Positions 9,133-16,685 of a stretch of DNA of 64,000 nucleotides are shown in pieces. Origin of the DNA: Salibacter sp031581065 (GTDB lineage: Bacteria > Bacteroidota > Bacteroidia > Flavobacteriales_G > Salibacteraceae); contig NZ_JAVLBN010000006.1 in assembly GCF_031581065.1 (NCBI RefSeq), positions 1-64,000 on the forward strand, given 5' to 3'. Both the position numbers and the translations under genes were made by a program. The notes below the pieces were generated by a model. It was not told where the DNA came from and did not search any database. It was given only the letters and a program-made list of their open reading frames with translations. How positions within the stretch are numbered: position 1 is the first letter of the stretch; each line of letters begins with the position of its first letter.

Positions 9133-10227
9133 ATGAAAATAGGAGATTTAGTAGCCTTTATCAATGAATCAGCCCCTTTCCAGTACCAGGAAAGTTATGA
9201 CAACTCAGGCCTCATTACAGGAAATGTAAACGATGAGGTAAATGGAGTACTATGTAGTTTAGATTGTGTTGAAGATGTTGTTGAGGAGGCAATTGAAAAG
9301 GATTGTAATGTTATTTTGGCTCACCATCCAATCGTTTTTGGCGGACTCAAGAGCCTCACGGGTTCTAACTATGTTGAAAGAACGGTGATCAAAGCGATTA
9401 AAAATGACATTGCCATCATAGCGGCTCACACTAATATGGATAATGTTCACACCGGAGTCAACAAAAAAATCGCAGAAAAAATAGGACTGGAAAACCTCGA
9501 GATATTAGCGCCAAAAAACTCGATACTCAGTAAAGTCGTGGTTTTTGTTCCTCATGACAATGTGAATGATGTGAGAGAGGCCATGTTCAGAGCCGGAGCC
9601 GGATCAATTGGCGAATACGATTCCTGTAGTTACAACTTAAAAGGTGAGGGCACATTCAGAGCCGGTGAAGATGCCGATCCGCACGTTGGTGAAATTGGAA
9701 CACTACACTCAGAGCCGGAAACAAGGGTAGAGGTGATTGTTGAAAAGCCGCGGCTCGGTTCGGTTCTGACCGAAATGAAAAAAGCTCATCCATACGAGGA
9801 AGTAGCTTACGATGTGTATCCATTAGCGAACGAGCACCAGGAAGTTGGTAGTGGAATGGTTGGCTATTTAACGCAACCTGTTGAGGCTATGAGTTTTTTA
9901 AAATCGCTCAAAGAAAAACTACAAACAGAATTGATTCGCCATACTGATATCGTCTCTGAAAAAATTGAGAAAGTCGCTATTTGTGGCGGTGCCGGGAGCT
10001 TTTTACTGACCGATGCTATTAAGAAAAAGGCCGATATTTTCATCACAGGTGATTACAAATACCATCAGTTTTTTGATGCTGATGGCAAAATTATCATTGC
10101 GGATGTAGGTCATTTTGAGAGTGAGCAGTTTACAGCAGAATTATTTGTGGAATTACTTCGGCAAAATTTTTCTACCTTTGCCATCCATTTGTCAAAAGTA
10201 AATACCAATCCAATATCATATCTCTGA
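9133..10227 (+). CDS. NIF3/DUF34 family dinuclear-metal protein (GTP cyclohydrolase 1 type 2 homologue)
   Basis: A 364-residue member of the NIF3-like family, which forms hexameric toroids holding a two-metal centre. The metal-binding histidine motif AHHPIVFGG (near residue 63) and the C-terminal VGHFESEQF motif are present. Between the two halves is the inserted CutA/PII-like domain found in the long form (around residues 135-235, beginning SKVVVFVPHDNV). The physiological substrate of this family is unsettled; older annotations call it GTP cyclohydrolase 1 type 2. It is followed after 3 bases by the coiled-coil gene, an arrangement I recall as common in Bacteroidota. One GGTTCTGACC word lies at 9762-9771. 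Confidence 0.92.
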   Translation: MKIGDLVAFINESAPFQYQESYDNSGLITGNVNDEVNGVLCSLDCVEDVVEEAIEKDCNVILAHHPIVFGGLKSLTGSNYVERTVIKAIKNDIAIIAAHTNMDNVHTGVNKKIAEKIGLENLEILAPKNSILSKVVVFVPHDNVNDVREAMFRAGAGSIGEYDSCSYNLKGEGTFRAGEDADPHVGEIGTLHSEPETRVEVIVEKPRLGSVLTEMKKAHPYEEVAYDVYPLANEHQEVGSGMVGYLTQPVEAMSFLKSLKEKLQTELIRHTDIVSEKIEKVAICGGAGSFLLTDAIKKKADIFITGDYKYHQFFDADGKIIIADVGHFESEQFTAELFVELLRQNFSTFAIHLSKVNTNPISYL

Positions 10228-10230
10228 TTT

Positions 10231-11019
10231 ATGGCTAAAAAAGCGGAGAAAGATCCAAAACTTTTGAGTGTTGAAGAAAAACTAAGAGCCCTTTACAGGC
10301 TTCAGTTGATCGATACTCAAATTGATAAAATCAGAACCGTAAGAGGTGAATTACCACTTCAGGTTCAGGATTTAGAAGATGAGGTAGCAGGCCTCAACAC
10401 AAGAATCGAAAAACTCAAGGAAGAAATTTCTGATCTCGAAGGTCATGTTTCTGCCAAGAAAAATGCGATCAAAGAAAGTGAAGCGCTCATCAAGAAATAT
10501 GAAGAGCAGCAAAAGAATGTTCGCAACAACCGCGAGTTCGATTCACTTTCTAAAGAGATCGAATTTCAGTCTCTCGAGATTCAACTTGCTGAAAAACGCA
10601 TTAAAGAATTCAAGTCGAGAATTGAAAACAAGACTGAAATTCTCGATGCCACAGTTGAGGATATGAACGATCGTCAAAAAGAACTCGACCACAAAAAAGG
10701 TGAGTTGGATAAAATCGTTGCTGATACTGAGAAAGACGAGAAAAAACTCGAGAAAGCATCTAAAGATGCTGAAAAGAGTATCGAAGATCGCTTGCTCAAA
10801 GCTTACAAACGTATTCGTCAAAAAGTGAAGAACGGAATGGCCGTTGTTCCTGTTGAGCGTGAGTCTGCCGGAGGATCGTTCATCCGCATCCCTCCACAAC
10901 GTATCCTCGATATTGCTGCACGCAAGAAAGTAATTGTTGATGAGCACAGTGGAAGAATTCTAGTTGATGAAGAGCTCGCTAACGAAGAAGCAGAAAACCT
11001 TAAAGATGTGATCAAGTAA
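10231..11019 (+). CDS. Coiled-coil protein of the C4-type zinc-ribbon family, ribbon cysteines lost
   Basis: A 262-residue protein. Residues about 10-200 form a long heptad-rich coiled coil, probably an antiparallel hairpin. The last 60 residues align with the C-terminal zinc ribbon of this family (usual core CGGC...IPPQ...CEYCGRIL). Here the equivalent positions read SAGGSFIRIPPQ and VDEHSGRIL: Ala213 and Ser216 stand where the first cysteine pair is expected and Asp237 and Ser240 where the second pair is. The fold may persist without metal. I recall similar substitutions in other Flavobacteriales, so this is probably a lineage trait rather than decay. The protein is probably cytoplasmic, its function is unknown, and it likely shares an operon with the NIF3-like gene. 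A structured repeat follows. Confidence 0.85.
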   Translation: MAKKAEKDPKLLSVEEKLRALYRLQLIDTQIDKIRTVRGELPLQVQDLEDEVAGLNTRIEKLKEEISDLEGHVSAKKNAIKESEALIKKYEEQQKNVRNNREFDSLSKEIEFQSLEIQLAEKRIKEFKSRIENKTEILDATVEDMNDRQKELDHKKGELDKIVADTEKDEKKLEKASKDAEKSIEDRLLKAYKRIRQKVKNGMAVVPVERESAGGSFIRIPPQRILDIAARKKVIVDEHSGRILVDEELANEEAENLKDVIK

Positions 11020-11040
11020 TCACGTTTTTTGTGAAAAGAT

Positions 11041-11187
11041 AAGGGGTGGTGTATCAAAACCGAAAAACCTTAGTTTTTAGGTTTTAAAAGGCAAACCTTT
11101 AAAGTGTAAATGGCTGATGTAGTTGGATTAAAATCCTCCACTCATCAGCCATTATTTTTTATGATGCCTTTTGATACACTCCCTTTT
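11041..11187. repeat. Structured intergenic repeat, copy A
   Basis: This stretch is nearly identical to 37992-38135 and shares its architecture with 44146-44278. It has imperfect inverted ends (GGTGTATCAAAA at the left, TTTTGATACACTCCC at the right), a hairpin AAAACCGAAAAA/TTTTTAGGTTTT with one mismatch, AAAAGGC paired with GCCTTTT near the right end, and an inner stem ATGGCTGATG with its complement ATCAGCCAT enclosing the palindrome GGATTAAAATCC. It fills the gap between two convergent genes, and its last bases form the stop codon of ompP1. It could be a non-autonomous mobile element, a bidirectional terminator, or both; no target-site duplication is evident. Confidence 0.85.
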
Positions 11188-12664
11188 ATTTCCAGCGATA
11201 TGCTGCACTCACCATGATAGCATGTGAGTTATAGGTAATTTCAGATTTCTCGATAAAGGCAGGGTCGTAAATCCACATGTTTTCAGAATACTGTCTCCAT
11301 CTCCAGGTTACATCAACATAAAAGCCTGCCTGTCGTAAACCGGCACCAAAGCTATAGGTGAAAACCGGAGAGTCATTTTCTATACCATTGACGTATGGAT
11401 CCTGATCATATCGAAAACCGCCTCTTACAAAATACTGGCTAAACCTGGCTTCACCGCCAATTCGCAAATGATGAGTTTGACGGTAAATATCCTGAATTGT
11501 GTTGTTTACCGGATCAAAAGAAAAGCCTGATTCGGCTTCGCGCAGTTCGAGCTTACGGTAATCAGCATATTCATATTCAATACCGATAAGTCCTGCTTTA
11601 CCCAAAATGATTCCGGCTGAAGCCTGAAACCTTCCGGGCTGCCTAATCGTGTAGCCAAAGTTGCTTATGGGAGAACTGGCCTGGTAATCGTTACTTTGGA
11701 AAGATGATTCAACCGTAGTAGAGTATTGATCATCAATTGTAATTTGTGATGGAGTGTGGTAAGCTAAACCTAACCTTAGGTAATCGTTTACACGGTAAAT
11801 CAAGCCTAACTTTCCTTTAAATCCGCTTCCTGAAATATCGAGTTCTTCCTGGAAACTGTACTGTTTTAAAGTGGTGTATTGGGAAGAGTCTGGCAAATCG
11901 TACTCGCTGTAAGTCGTTCTTTGAGTGAATTGGTAAAGGGTTATGGCGAGAGAGGCTCCAAAATAAATGCGGTTGTTGTAGTTTCCACCATATCCAATGT
12001 TGAGCTCACTCAAAGAACCCGATTCCTGATACGTTTTTCGCTGTTTTCCTTCATATCCTTCATTAGCGTGAACATATCCGTTAAAAGCACTGTCGTAATT
12101 TAACAGGCGAGCATCATAAGCGGGCTTTACGTCATAATCGAAAATACCAAAGTCACCTATTTCATTTGGCATCACAACCGGCTTTGGATTTTCGAGATCG
12201 TACCTGAAAATATCCAGGAGTGACGAATAAGGATTATCCGTTTGATGATTCGTTTCAGAGAAAAAATTGGCTTGTCTGTTGTAAGCGATTCCCCACGAAG
12301 TTTGAAGCAACCCCGATACATTGTCCTGTTCCTTAGAAAAGACCATCGCAAGATTGTTTAACCCCAGGTTGTTATAATTGGCATCACTGGTGTTTCCATT
12401 GAAAGTTGTAGAACTGTTGTTGATGTAATAAGAAGGCGTAATACTCACCTCAGATCTCCTGAAAACCCCCAATCCAGCGGGATTTGTGCTAACTACTGAA
12501 GGATCGCCTCCCAGAGCACCCATTGCTCCGCCCAAAGCATTAAAGCGGGCTGTCCCCGAGTAATCCAATCGACCTAAACGAAGTGCATCGGTTTCGTTTT
12601 GTGAAAACCCCACAGCGGTAAAAAGTATAAGAAAGAAGAGTAGTGCAGGTTTTCTCCAAATCAT
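11186..12664 (-). CDS. OmpP1/FadL/TodX-family outer membrane transporter
   Basis: A 492-residue outer membrane beta-barrel with a cleavable signal ending AVGFSQ. The N-terminus of the mature protein has the FadL-family stretch ARFNALGGAMGALGGDPS followed by VSTNPAGLG, which forms the hatch region. Alternating aromatic-rich strands follow, and the protein ends YRWK, an aromatic-containing strand typical of Omp85-assembled barrels. Relatives import hydrophobic compounds such as long-chain fatty acids; the substrate here is unknown. It overlaps the upstream lipoprotein gene by 4 bases, so the two are probably coexpressed. Its stop is formed at the edge of repeat copy A. Confidence 0.9.
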   Translation of the reverse strand: MIWRKPALLFFLILFTAVGFSQNETDALRLGRLDYSGTARFNALGGAMGALGGDPSVVSTNPAGLGVFRRSEVSITPSYYINNSSTTFNGNTSDANYNNLGLNNLAMVFSKEQDNVSGLLQTSWGIAYNRQANFFSETNHQTDNPYSSLLDIFRYDLENPKPVVMPNEIGDFGIFDYDVKPAYDARLLNYDSAFNGYVHANEGYEGKQRKTYQESGSLSELNIGYGGNYNNRIYFGASLAITLYQFTQRTTYSEYDLPDSSQYTTLKQYSFQEELDISGSGFKGKLGLIYRVNDYLRLGLAYHTPSQITIDDQYSTTVESSFQSNDYQASSPISNFGYTIRQPGRFQASAGIILGKAGLIGIEYEYADYRKLELREAESGFSFDPVNNTIQDIYRQTHHLRIGGEARFSQYFVRGGFRYDQDPYVNGIENDSPVFTYSFGAGLRQAGFYVDVTWRWRQYSENMWIYDPAFIEKSEITYNSHAIMVSAAYRWK

Positions 12665-13764
12665 CTTCGCGGTGAATATTGACGTGAACGCGATCTGCTT
12701 GGGCTCGGTGAAGACGAGGGCGAAGAGCTTCTCGGACTTGGAGATATATTCCTGCTCGGTGAAGAACTCCTGCTGGGAGTATATCTGCGATTATTTCGCT
12801 GAGGAGTGTAGTCACGCGAGTTACTTCTGTCTCTCGATGGAGTGTAACGGTTATTACCTGATCTGTTTGGTGTGTATCGGTCAGATCCACCGGTACGCGA
12901 ACTTCTCGTTCTCGAAATCTTGTTGAAATTATCCCGATTGAAATTGGGTTTGTTCAGGTTGCCTCTATTGTCACCCGGGTTGTAACGATTTGATGAACCT
13001 GACGCTGAGCTGCGCTTTCCGGCCGAATACGATGAGTTGCGATCAAAATTCGGCTTTCTCTGTGGCTCTGACCGTTGAGAAGTGCCTGTCCTTGAAGAAC
13101 GAACGGCATTATTTCGCGGACGATCAAAATCTGGTTTGCTCTCTACAGGAGCAGCAGTTCCTGATGGGTTAAAGTATGATCCGCTTCCAAAATAATTTGG
13201 TCCAAATCCAGAATACAATCCGTATGGGTTATAAAATGGAGAATAATGGTTGTAAAAAGTATTCCCGTATGAATATGGCGAATAAGGAGAATAGCCACCG
13301 TAGTAAGAGCCATAAGGATCGTAAAAACGTGATCCATACATGTTACTTTGGTAGTACAGTCCTGATCTCCATGAAGGAGAATAGAAAGCAGATCCTGCTC
13401 CTAACATTAGCGAAGTATTAAACTGCGAATAATTGTTAAACCCCGATGCAGGAGAGCGGTAATAATTTGGTGAAGTTGAACCAATTCCGCCTCTTGCAGG
13501 ATTTATTCTCGTTGCAAATTCTGGATCGTAATAATCGTAATTTGAATTGCTACCTGAACTATCAGCGCTTGAAGAATAGTAATCGACAGACTCATCTGCC
13601 CTGTTTTGTGGCTTAACTGGAGTTTCGTAGTCGTTAGAGGCAAAGTATACACCATCGTATTCGTAAGAGCCTGTACTGCTGAATTTACTTGACGAACAGC
13701 TTGTAATCAGACCCAAAGAACTGATGGCAAATAAAAGAACAAGGTGTTTTCTGTTAATCTTCAT
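12661..13764 (-). CDS. Low-complexity lipoprotein with an Arg/Ser/Pro-rich tail
   Basis: A roughly 367-residue protein with the lipoprotein signal MKINRKHLVLLF...LITSC, so it is expected in the outer membrane. I start it at the ATG at 13764, six bases after a -7 box; a start nine codons upstream would lie before that promoter. The middle (about residues 90-200) is rich in Tyr, Gly, Ser and Pro. The last third is basic and built from repeats such as RYTPNRSG, RYTPSRDR, RRYTPSRSSS, ending in SPSPSRSRSRQYSPRR. This looks disordered and strongly positively charged. It is coupled by a 4-base overlap to the OmpP1 gene. I recall low-complexity lipoproteins beside OmpP1 homologues in Bacteroidota; function unknown. 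Two motif words (12879, 13074) lie in it. Confidence 0.75.
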   Translation of the reverse strand: MKINRKHLVLLFAISSLGLITSCSSSKFSSTGSYEYDGVYFASNDYETPVKPQNRADESVDYYSSSADSSGSNSNYDYYDPEFATRINPARGGIGSTSPNYYRSPASGFNNYSQFNTSLMLGAGSAFYSPSWRSGLYYQSNMYGSRFYDPYGSYYGGYSPYSPYSYGNTFYNHYSPFYNPYGLYSGFGPNYFGSGSYFNPSGTAAPVESKPDFDRPRNNAVRSSRTGTSQRSEPQRKPNFDRNSSYSAGKRSSASGSSNRYNPGDNRGNLNKPNFNRDNFNKISRTRSSRTGGSDRYTPNRSGNNRYTPSRDRSNSRDYTPQRNNRRYTPSRSSSPSRNISPSPRSSSPSSSPSPSRSRSRQYSPRR

Positions 13765-13770
13765 AATACT

Positions 13771-13778
13771 CAAATATA
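13771..13778 (-). promoter_or_regulatory. Bacteroidota -7 box for the lipoprotein-OmpP1 operon
   Basis: On the minus strand this reads TATATTTG, an exact TAnnTTTG. The ATG at 13764 follows after six bases, so the transcript would be leaderless or nearly so. No well-spaced -33 TTTG was found. Confidence 0.5.
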
Positions 13779-13841
13779 AACAAATGCTCAAAGCAGTTCA
13801 ATGTATTAACAAACTCTTTAAAGTTTTGAAAAGTGTTTCGT

Positions 13842-13849
13842 TACTTTTG
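13842..13849 (+). promoter_or_regulatory. Bacteroidota -7 box for proS
   Basis: TACTTTTG fits TAnnTTTG and lies 28 bases before the proS ATG at 13878. A TTTTG at 13824-13828 is too close (13 bases) to be an ideal -33 element. The position of this box argues against the upstream in-frame start at 13833. Confidence 0.55.
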
Positions 13850-13877
13850 CTGCCTCTACAAAATACAACGAAAAACG

Positions 13878-15350
13878 ATGGCAAAAGATTTCACGACAAG
13901 AGAGAAGGATTATTCAAAATGGTACAATGAGTTAGTGGTCAGAGCCGATTTAGCCGAATCGAGTGACGTTAGAGGCTGTATGGTGATCAAGCCGCACGGT
14001 TACGCCATTTGGGAAAACATGCAATCACAACTCGATAAGATGTTCAAGCAAACAGGTCACAGCAATGCCTATTTCCCGCTTTTCATTCCAAAATCATACC
14101 TGAGTAAAGAAGCCGATCACGTTGAGGGGTTTGCAAAAGAAGCCGCTGTTGTAACGCATTACCGCCTCAAAAATGATGAGGATGGTAAAGGTATTGTAGT
14201 AGATCCGGAAGCTAAACTGGAAGAAGAGCTAATCGTTAGACCAACATCTGAAACGATTATCTGGAATTCGTATCGCAAGTGGATTCAGAGTTATCGTGAC
14301 CTTCCCATTAAATTAAATCAATGGGCAAATGTTGTTCGCTGGGAAATGAGAACCCGACTATTCCTCCGCACTTCAGAGTTTTTGTGGCAGGAAGGTCACA
14401 CTGCTCACGCTACTAAAGACGAAGCCATTGAAGAAGCTGAGCAAATGCTCGAAGTGTATGCAAAGTTTGCTGAAAAGTATATGGCTATGCCAGTTGTAAA
14501 AGGTGTAAAATCTGAAAGTGAACGATTTGCCGGTGCGCTCGAAACGTATTGCATTGAGGCGCTTATGCAGGATGGTAAAGCACTACAGGCCGGAACTTCT
14601 CATTTTCTCGGTCAAAACTTTGCCAAGGCTTTTGATGTGAAATATGCATCTAAAGAAGGGAAAGAGGAATACGTTTGGGCAACATCATGGGGTGTGTCTA
14701 CCAGGTTAATGGGGGCTCTGATCATGACCCATAGTGATGATAACGGACTGGTTATTCCGCCAAAATTAGCTCCAATTCACGTTGCTATTGTTCCTATTTA
14801 TAAAAACGAAGAGCAGTTTGAAGCCATCTCGAAGAAAGCTAAAGAGATAAAAGAAAAACTCGAGGATAAAGGATTCATCGTTCGTTTTGACGATCGTGAT
14901 ACGCACAAGCCGGGCTGGAAGTTTGCCGAGTATGAATTTAAAGGTGTTCCAACCCGAATCGCGATCGGACCAAAAGACATGGAAAAAGGAACTGTTGAGT
15001 TGGCGCGCAGAGATACACTCGAAAAGCAGTTTGTACCGATGGACAAGGTTGCTGATATTATCCCGGGCCTTTTGGATGAAATACAGGAAAATCTGTTCGA
15101 TAGAGCGAAGAAGTTCAGAGATGAAAACACAACTGAAGTTGACAACTGGGAAGACTTCAAGAATGCGATAAAGAAAGGTGGCTTTGTAAGTGCTCACTGG
15201 GATGGTACAACAGAGACAGAAAACAAAATCAAGGAGACTACTAAAGCTACAATTCGCTGTATTCCGTTAAACAATAAACAGGAAGATGGAAAATGCGTTT
15301 TCTCAGGAAATCCATCTAAAGAGCGAGTTCTCTTTGCTAAAGCTTATTAA
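13878..15350 (+). CDS. proS: Prolyl-tRNA synthetase, eukaryote/archaeal-like short form
   Basis: ProS charges tRNA(Pro) with proline. The 490-residue protein is the short form without the bacterial editing insertion. Class II motifs are visible: a motif-2-like WEMRTRLFLRTSEFLWQEGH, and the ordered stretches VRGCMVIKPHGYAIWE and RPTSETI. The C-terminus ends with a Pro/Lys-rich anticodon-binding and C-terminal domain and the terminal ALFAKAY-like motif (VLFAKAY). The start giving MAKDFTTREKDYSKWY is chosen because the promoter box lies after the alternative upstream start. The unknown gene 15353-16039 follows after two bases. One motif word is at 13937-13946. Confidence 0.95.
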   Translation: MAKDFTTREKDYSKWYNELVVRADLAESSDVRGCMVIKPHGYAIWENMQSQLDKMFKQTGHSNAYFPLFIPKSYLSKEADHVEGFAKEAAVVTHYRLKNDEDGKGIVVDPEAKLEEELIVRPTSETIIWNSYRKWIQSYRDLPIKLNQWANVVRWEMRTRLFLRTSEFLWQEGHTAHATKDEAIEEAEQMLEVYAKFAEKYMAMPVVKGVKSESERFAGALETYCIEALMQDGKALQAGTSHFLGQNFAKAFDVKYASKEGKEEYVWATSWGVSTRLMGALIMTHSDDNGLVIPPKLAPIHVAIVPIYKNEEQFEAISKKAKEIKEKLEDKGFIVRFDDRDTHKPGWKFAEYEFKGVPTRIAIGPKDMEKGTVELARRDTLEKQFVPMDKVADIIPGLLDEIQENLFDRAKKFRDENTTEVDNWEDFKNAIKKGGFVSAHWDGTTETENKIKETTKATIRCIPLNNKQEDGKCVFSGNPSKERVLFAKAY

Positions 15351-15352
15351 TT

Positions 15353-16039
15353 ATGACAAAACGCGAAAAAATATTTGATATCTTCAAAAAAAGATCCTGC
15401 ACGAAACAGGATGTTTTTGAAAACACTGCTGATCAATTCAAAAAATTCAAAGAAGTTATCAAGCAGATTGTTGATTCTTACCAGGAAGAGGTTTGCGCTC
15501 TTGATGAGCGAGTGAAAGTAGAGTTTGAGTCTGAAGGTGAGTATGAAGCCAGAATTCGATTTGGTGGAGATACACTCATTTTCCATATGCATTCAAATGT
15601 CTTTTCATTTGATGACTCAAACTACATGTGGAAAACAGGTTATGTGGAAGAAGATCCATTGAGAGCTTATTGCGGAGTGATTAACATTTACAACTTTCTC
15701 TCTGATTCATTCAAGTTCAACCGTGAAAATGATCTGGGTTACCTTGTTTCCAGAGTTTTTATCAATAAAGAAAACCATTTTTATGTGGAGGGAAACAAAG
15801 AACTGAATCGCCTCTATCGAAATTTTGGTGAAGATGTTTTGGGCCAGGAAGAAATCGTTAATGTGGTGGAAAGCTCAATTCTTTACGCTTTGAATTTTGA
15901 GTTGTACACACCTCCTTTCAAAAAAGTACAGCTTGTTTCAGTTAGTCACATGCAACAGCTTTCCAATAATTTAAAACTGAGAACAGGTAAGCGACTCGGC
16001 TTTAAACTGAATGCAGAGCGCAAAATAAATTTGAAGTAA
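15353..16039 (+). CDS. Conserved-looking hypothetical protein downstream of proS
   Basis: A 228-residue protein I do not recognise. It is hydrophilic, with no signal peptide or membrane segment, so it is probably cytoplasmic. The N-terminal 50 residues are Lys-rich and helical (TKREKIFDIFKKRSCTKQDVFENT), followed by an alternating beta/alpha region with many aromatics (YEARIRFGGDTLIFHMHSNVFSF). It starts two bases after the proS stop, so it is almost certainly cotranscribed with it. Composition matches its neighbours, which argues against recent transfer. No function is proposed. Confidence 0.7.
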   Translation: MTKREKIFDIFKKRSCTKQDVFENTADQFKKFKEVIKQIVDSYQEEVCALDERVKVEFESEGEYEARIRFGGDTLIFHMHSNVFSFDDSNYMWKTGYVEEDPLRAYCGVINIYNFLSDSFKFNRENDLGYLVSRVFINKENHFYVEGNKELNRLYRNFGEDVLGQEEIVNVVESSILYALNFELYTPPFKKVQLVSVSHMQQLSNNLKLRTGKRLGFKLNAERKINLK

Positions 16040-16053
16040 TTTATTTGAAACAC

Positions 16054-16083
16054 TTTGACCAGTTCACATTTTTATTACCTTTG
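16054..16083 (+). promoter_or_regulatory. Bacteroidota promoter for the tRNA-Glu pair
   Basis: TTTG at 16054-16057 and TACCTTTG at 16076-16083 are separated by 18 bases, a close match to the -33 TTTG / -7 TAnnTTTG arrangement. It lies 29 bases before the first tRNA-Glu. Confidence 0.75.
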
Positions 16084-16112
16084 CAATCCCTAAAAAATTA
16101 GGGTTGTACAAT

Positions 16113-16184
16113 GGTCCGTTCGTCTAGGGGTTAGGACACCACCCTTTCACGGTGGAGACACGGGTTCGATTCCCGTACGGACTA
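16113..16184 (+). tRNA. tRNA-Glu (anticodon UUC), copy 1
   Basis: A complete cloverleaf is visible: acceptor GGTCCGT paired with ACGGACT (first pair G-U), D arm GTCTAGGGGTTAGGAC, anticodon stem CCACC/GGTGG with loop CTTTCAC (anticodon TTC), and T arm CGGGTTCGATTCCCG. CCA is not encoded and must be added by the CCA-adding enzyme (a candidate is at 57365-58807). Confidence 0.97.
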
Positions 16185-16216
16185 CTAATTTTTGTAACGT
16201 TATTTTAATTATTTTT

Positions 16217-16288
16217 GGTCCGTTCGTCTAGGGGTTAGGACACCACCCTTTCACGGTGGAGACACGGGTTCGATTCCCGTACGGACTA
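16217..16288 (+). tRNA. tRNA-Glu (anticodon UUC), copy 2
   Basis: An exact duplicate of the tRNA at 16113-16184, 32 bases further on and with the same anticodon TTC. No separate promoter is seen in the spacer, so both are probably processed from one transcript that may continue into rpsT. CCA is not encoded. Confidence 0.97.
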
Positions 16289-16333
16289 CAGGTATAATTT
16301 TGAATGCCCGCAGGGCTAATTACTAATAGTATT

Positions 16334-16585
16334 ATGGCAAATCATAAGTCAGCATTAAAGAGAATCAGAAGTTCAGAGAAAAGACGTGTTCACAACCGTT
16401 ATTACGCGAGAACTATGCGTAATGCTGTTAATGCTTTTCGTCAATTAACAGATAAGAAAGAGGCTACAGAACAATTGCCTAAAGTTGTTGCGCTTGTTGA
16501 TCGTGTTGCTAAACGTAACATTATTCACAACAATAAAGCAGCTAACTTGAAGTCTAGCCTTTACCGTCAGGTGAACAACATGTAA
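16334..16585 (+). CDS. rpsT: 30S ribosomal protein bS20
   Basis: A small basic protein of 83 residues that binds 16S rRNA early in 30S assembly. The start MANHKSALKRIRSSEKRR and the ending NNKAANLKSSLYRQVNNM are characteristic of bS20. I use the ATG at 16334; an ATG ten codons upstream gives residues not seen in the family and lies just after the tRNA. A terminator follows at 16619. Confidence 0.96.
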   Translation: MANHKSALKRIRSSEKRRVHNRYYARTMRNAVNAFRQLTDKKEATEQLPKVVALVDRVAKRNIIHNNKAANLKSSLYRQVNNM

Positions 16586-16618
16586 TAATTGTCTCTGACA
16601 AAACTTACTTTTTAGTGA

Positions 16619-16649
16619 ACCCTTGCAGATTTTCTGCGAGGGTTTTTTT
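16619..16649 (+). terminator. Rho-independent terminator after rpsT
   Basis: The stem CCCTTGCAGA / TCTGCGAGGG (10 bp with one G-U) encloses a TTT loop and is followed by seven T. It ends the tRNA-rpsT transcription unit. Confidence 0.92.
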
Positions 16650-16655
16650 AATTTT

Positions 16656-16685
16656 ATACAATTAAACGCGTTAATTTAATTGTAT
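16656..16685. promoter_or_regulatory. Perfect 11-bp inverted repeat overlapping the radC start
   Basis: ATACAATTAAA (16656-16666) and TTTAATTGTAT (16675-16685) are exact inverted repeats separated by CGCGTTAA. The right arm runs into the radC ATG at 16684. It could be an operator for a dimeric regulator or an RNA hairpin that hides the start codon. No regulator gene is adjacent. Confidence 0.55.

Noticed and set aside
9580..9720. Three TCAGAGCCGG stretches in the NIF3-like gene as variants of the iterated word
   Set aside because: They share TCAGAGCC but lack the leading GG, and similar stretches elsewhere mostly encode Arg-Ala with the codons AGA GCC. I count them as codon-use coincidences, though they deserve a statistical check.
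16113..16288. The tandem tRNA-Glu pair as an integration (att) site
   Set aside because: No integrase or foreign block is next to it; both copies are complete and share one promoter.
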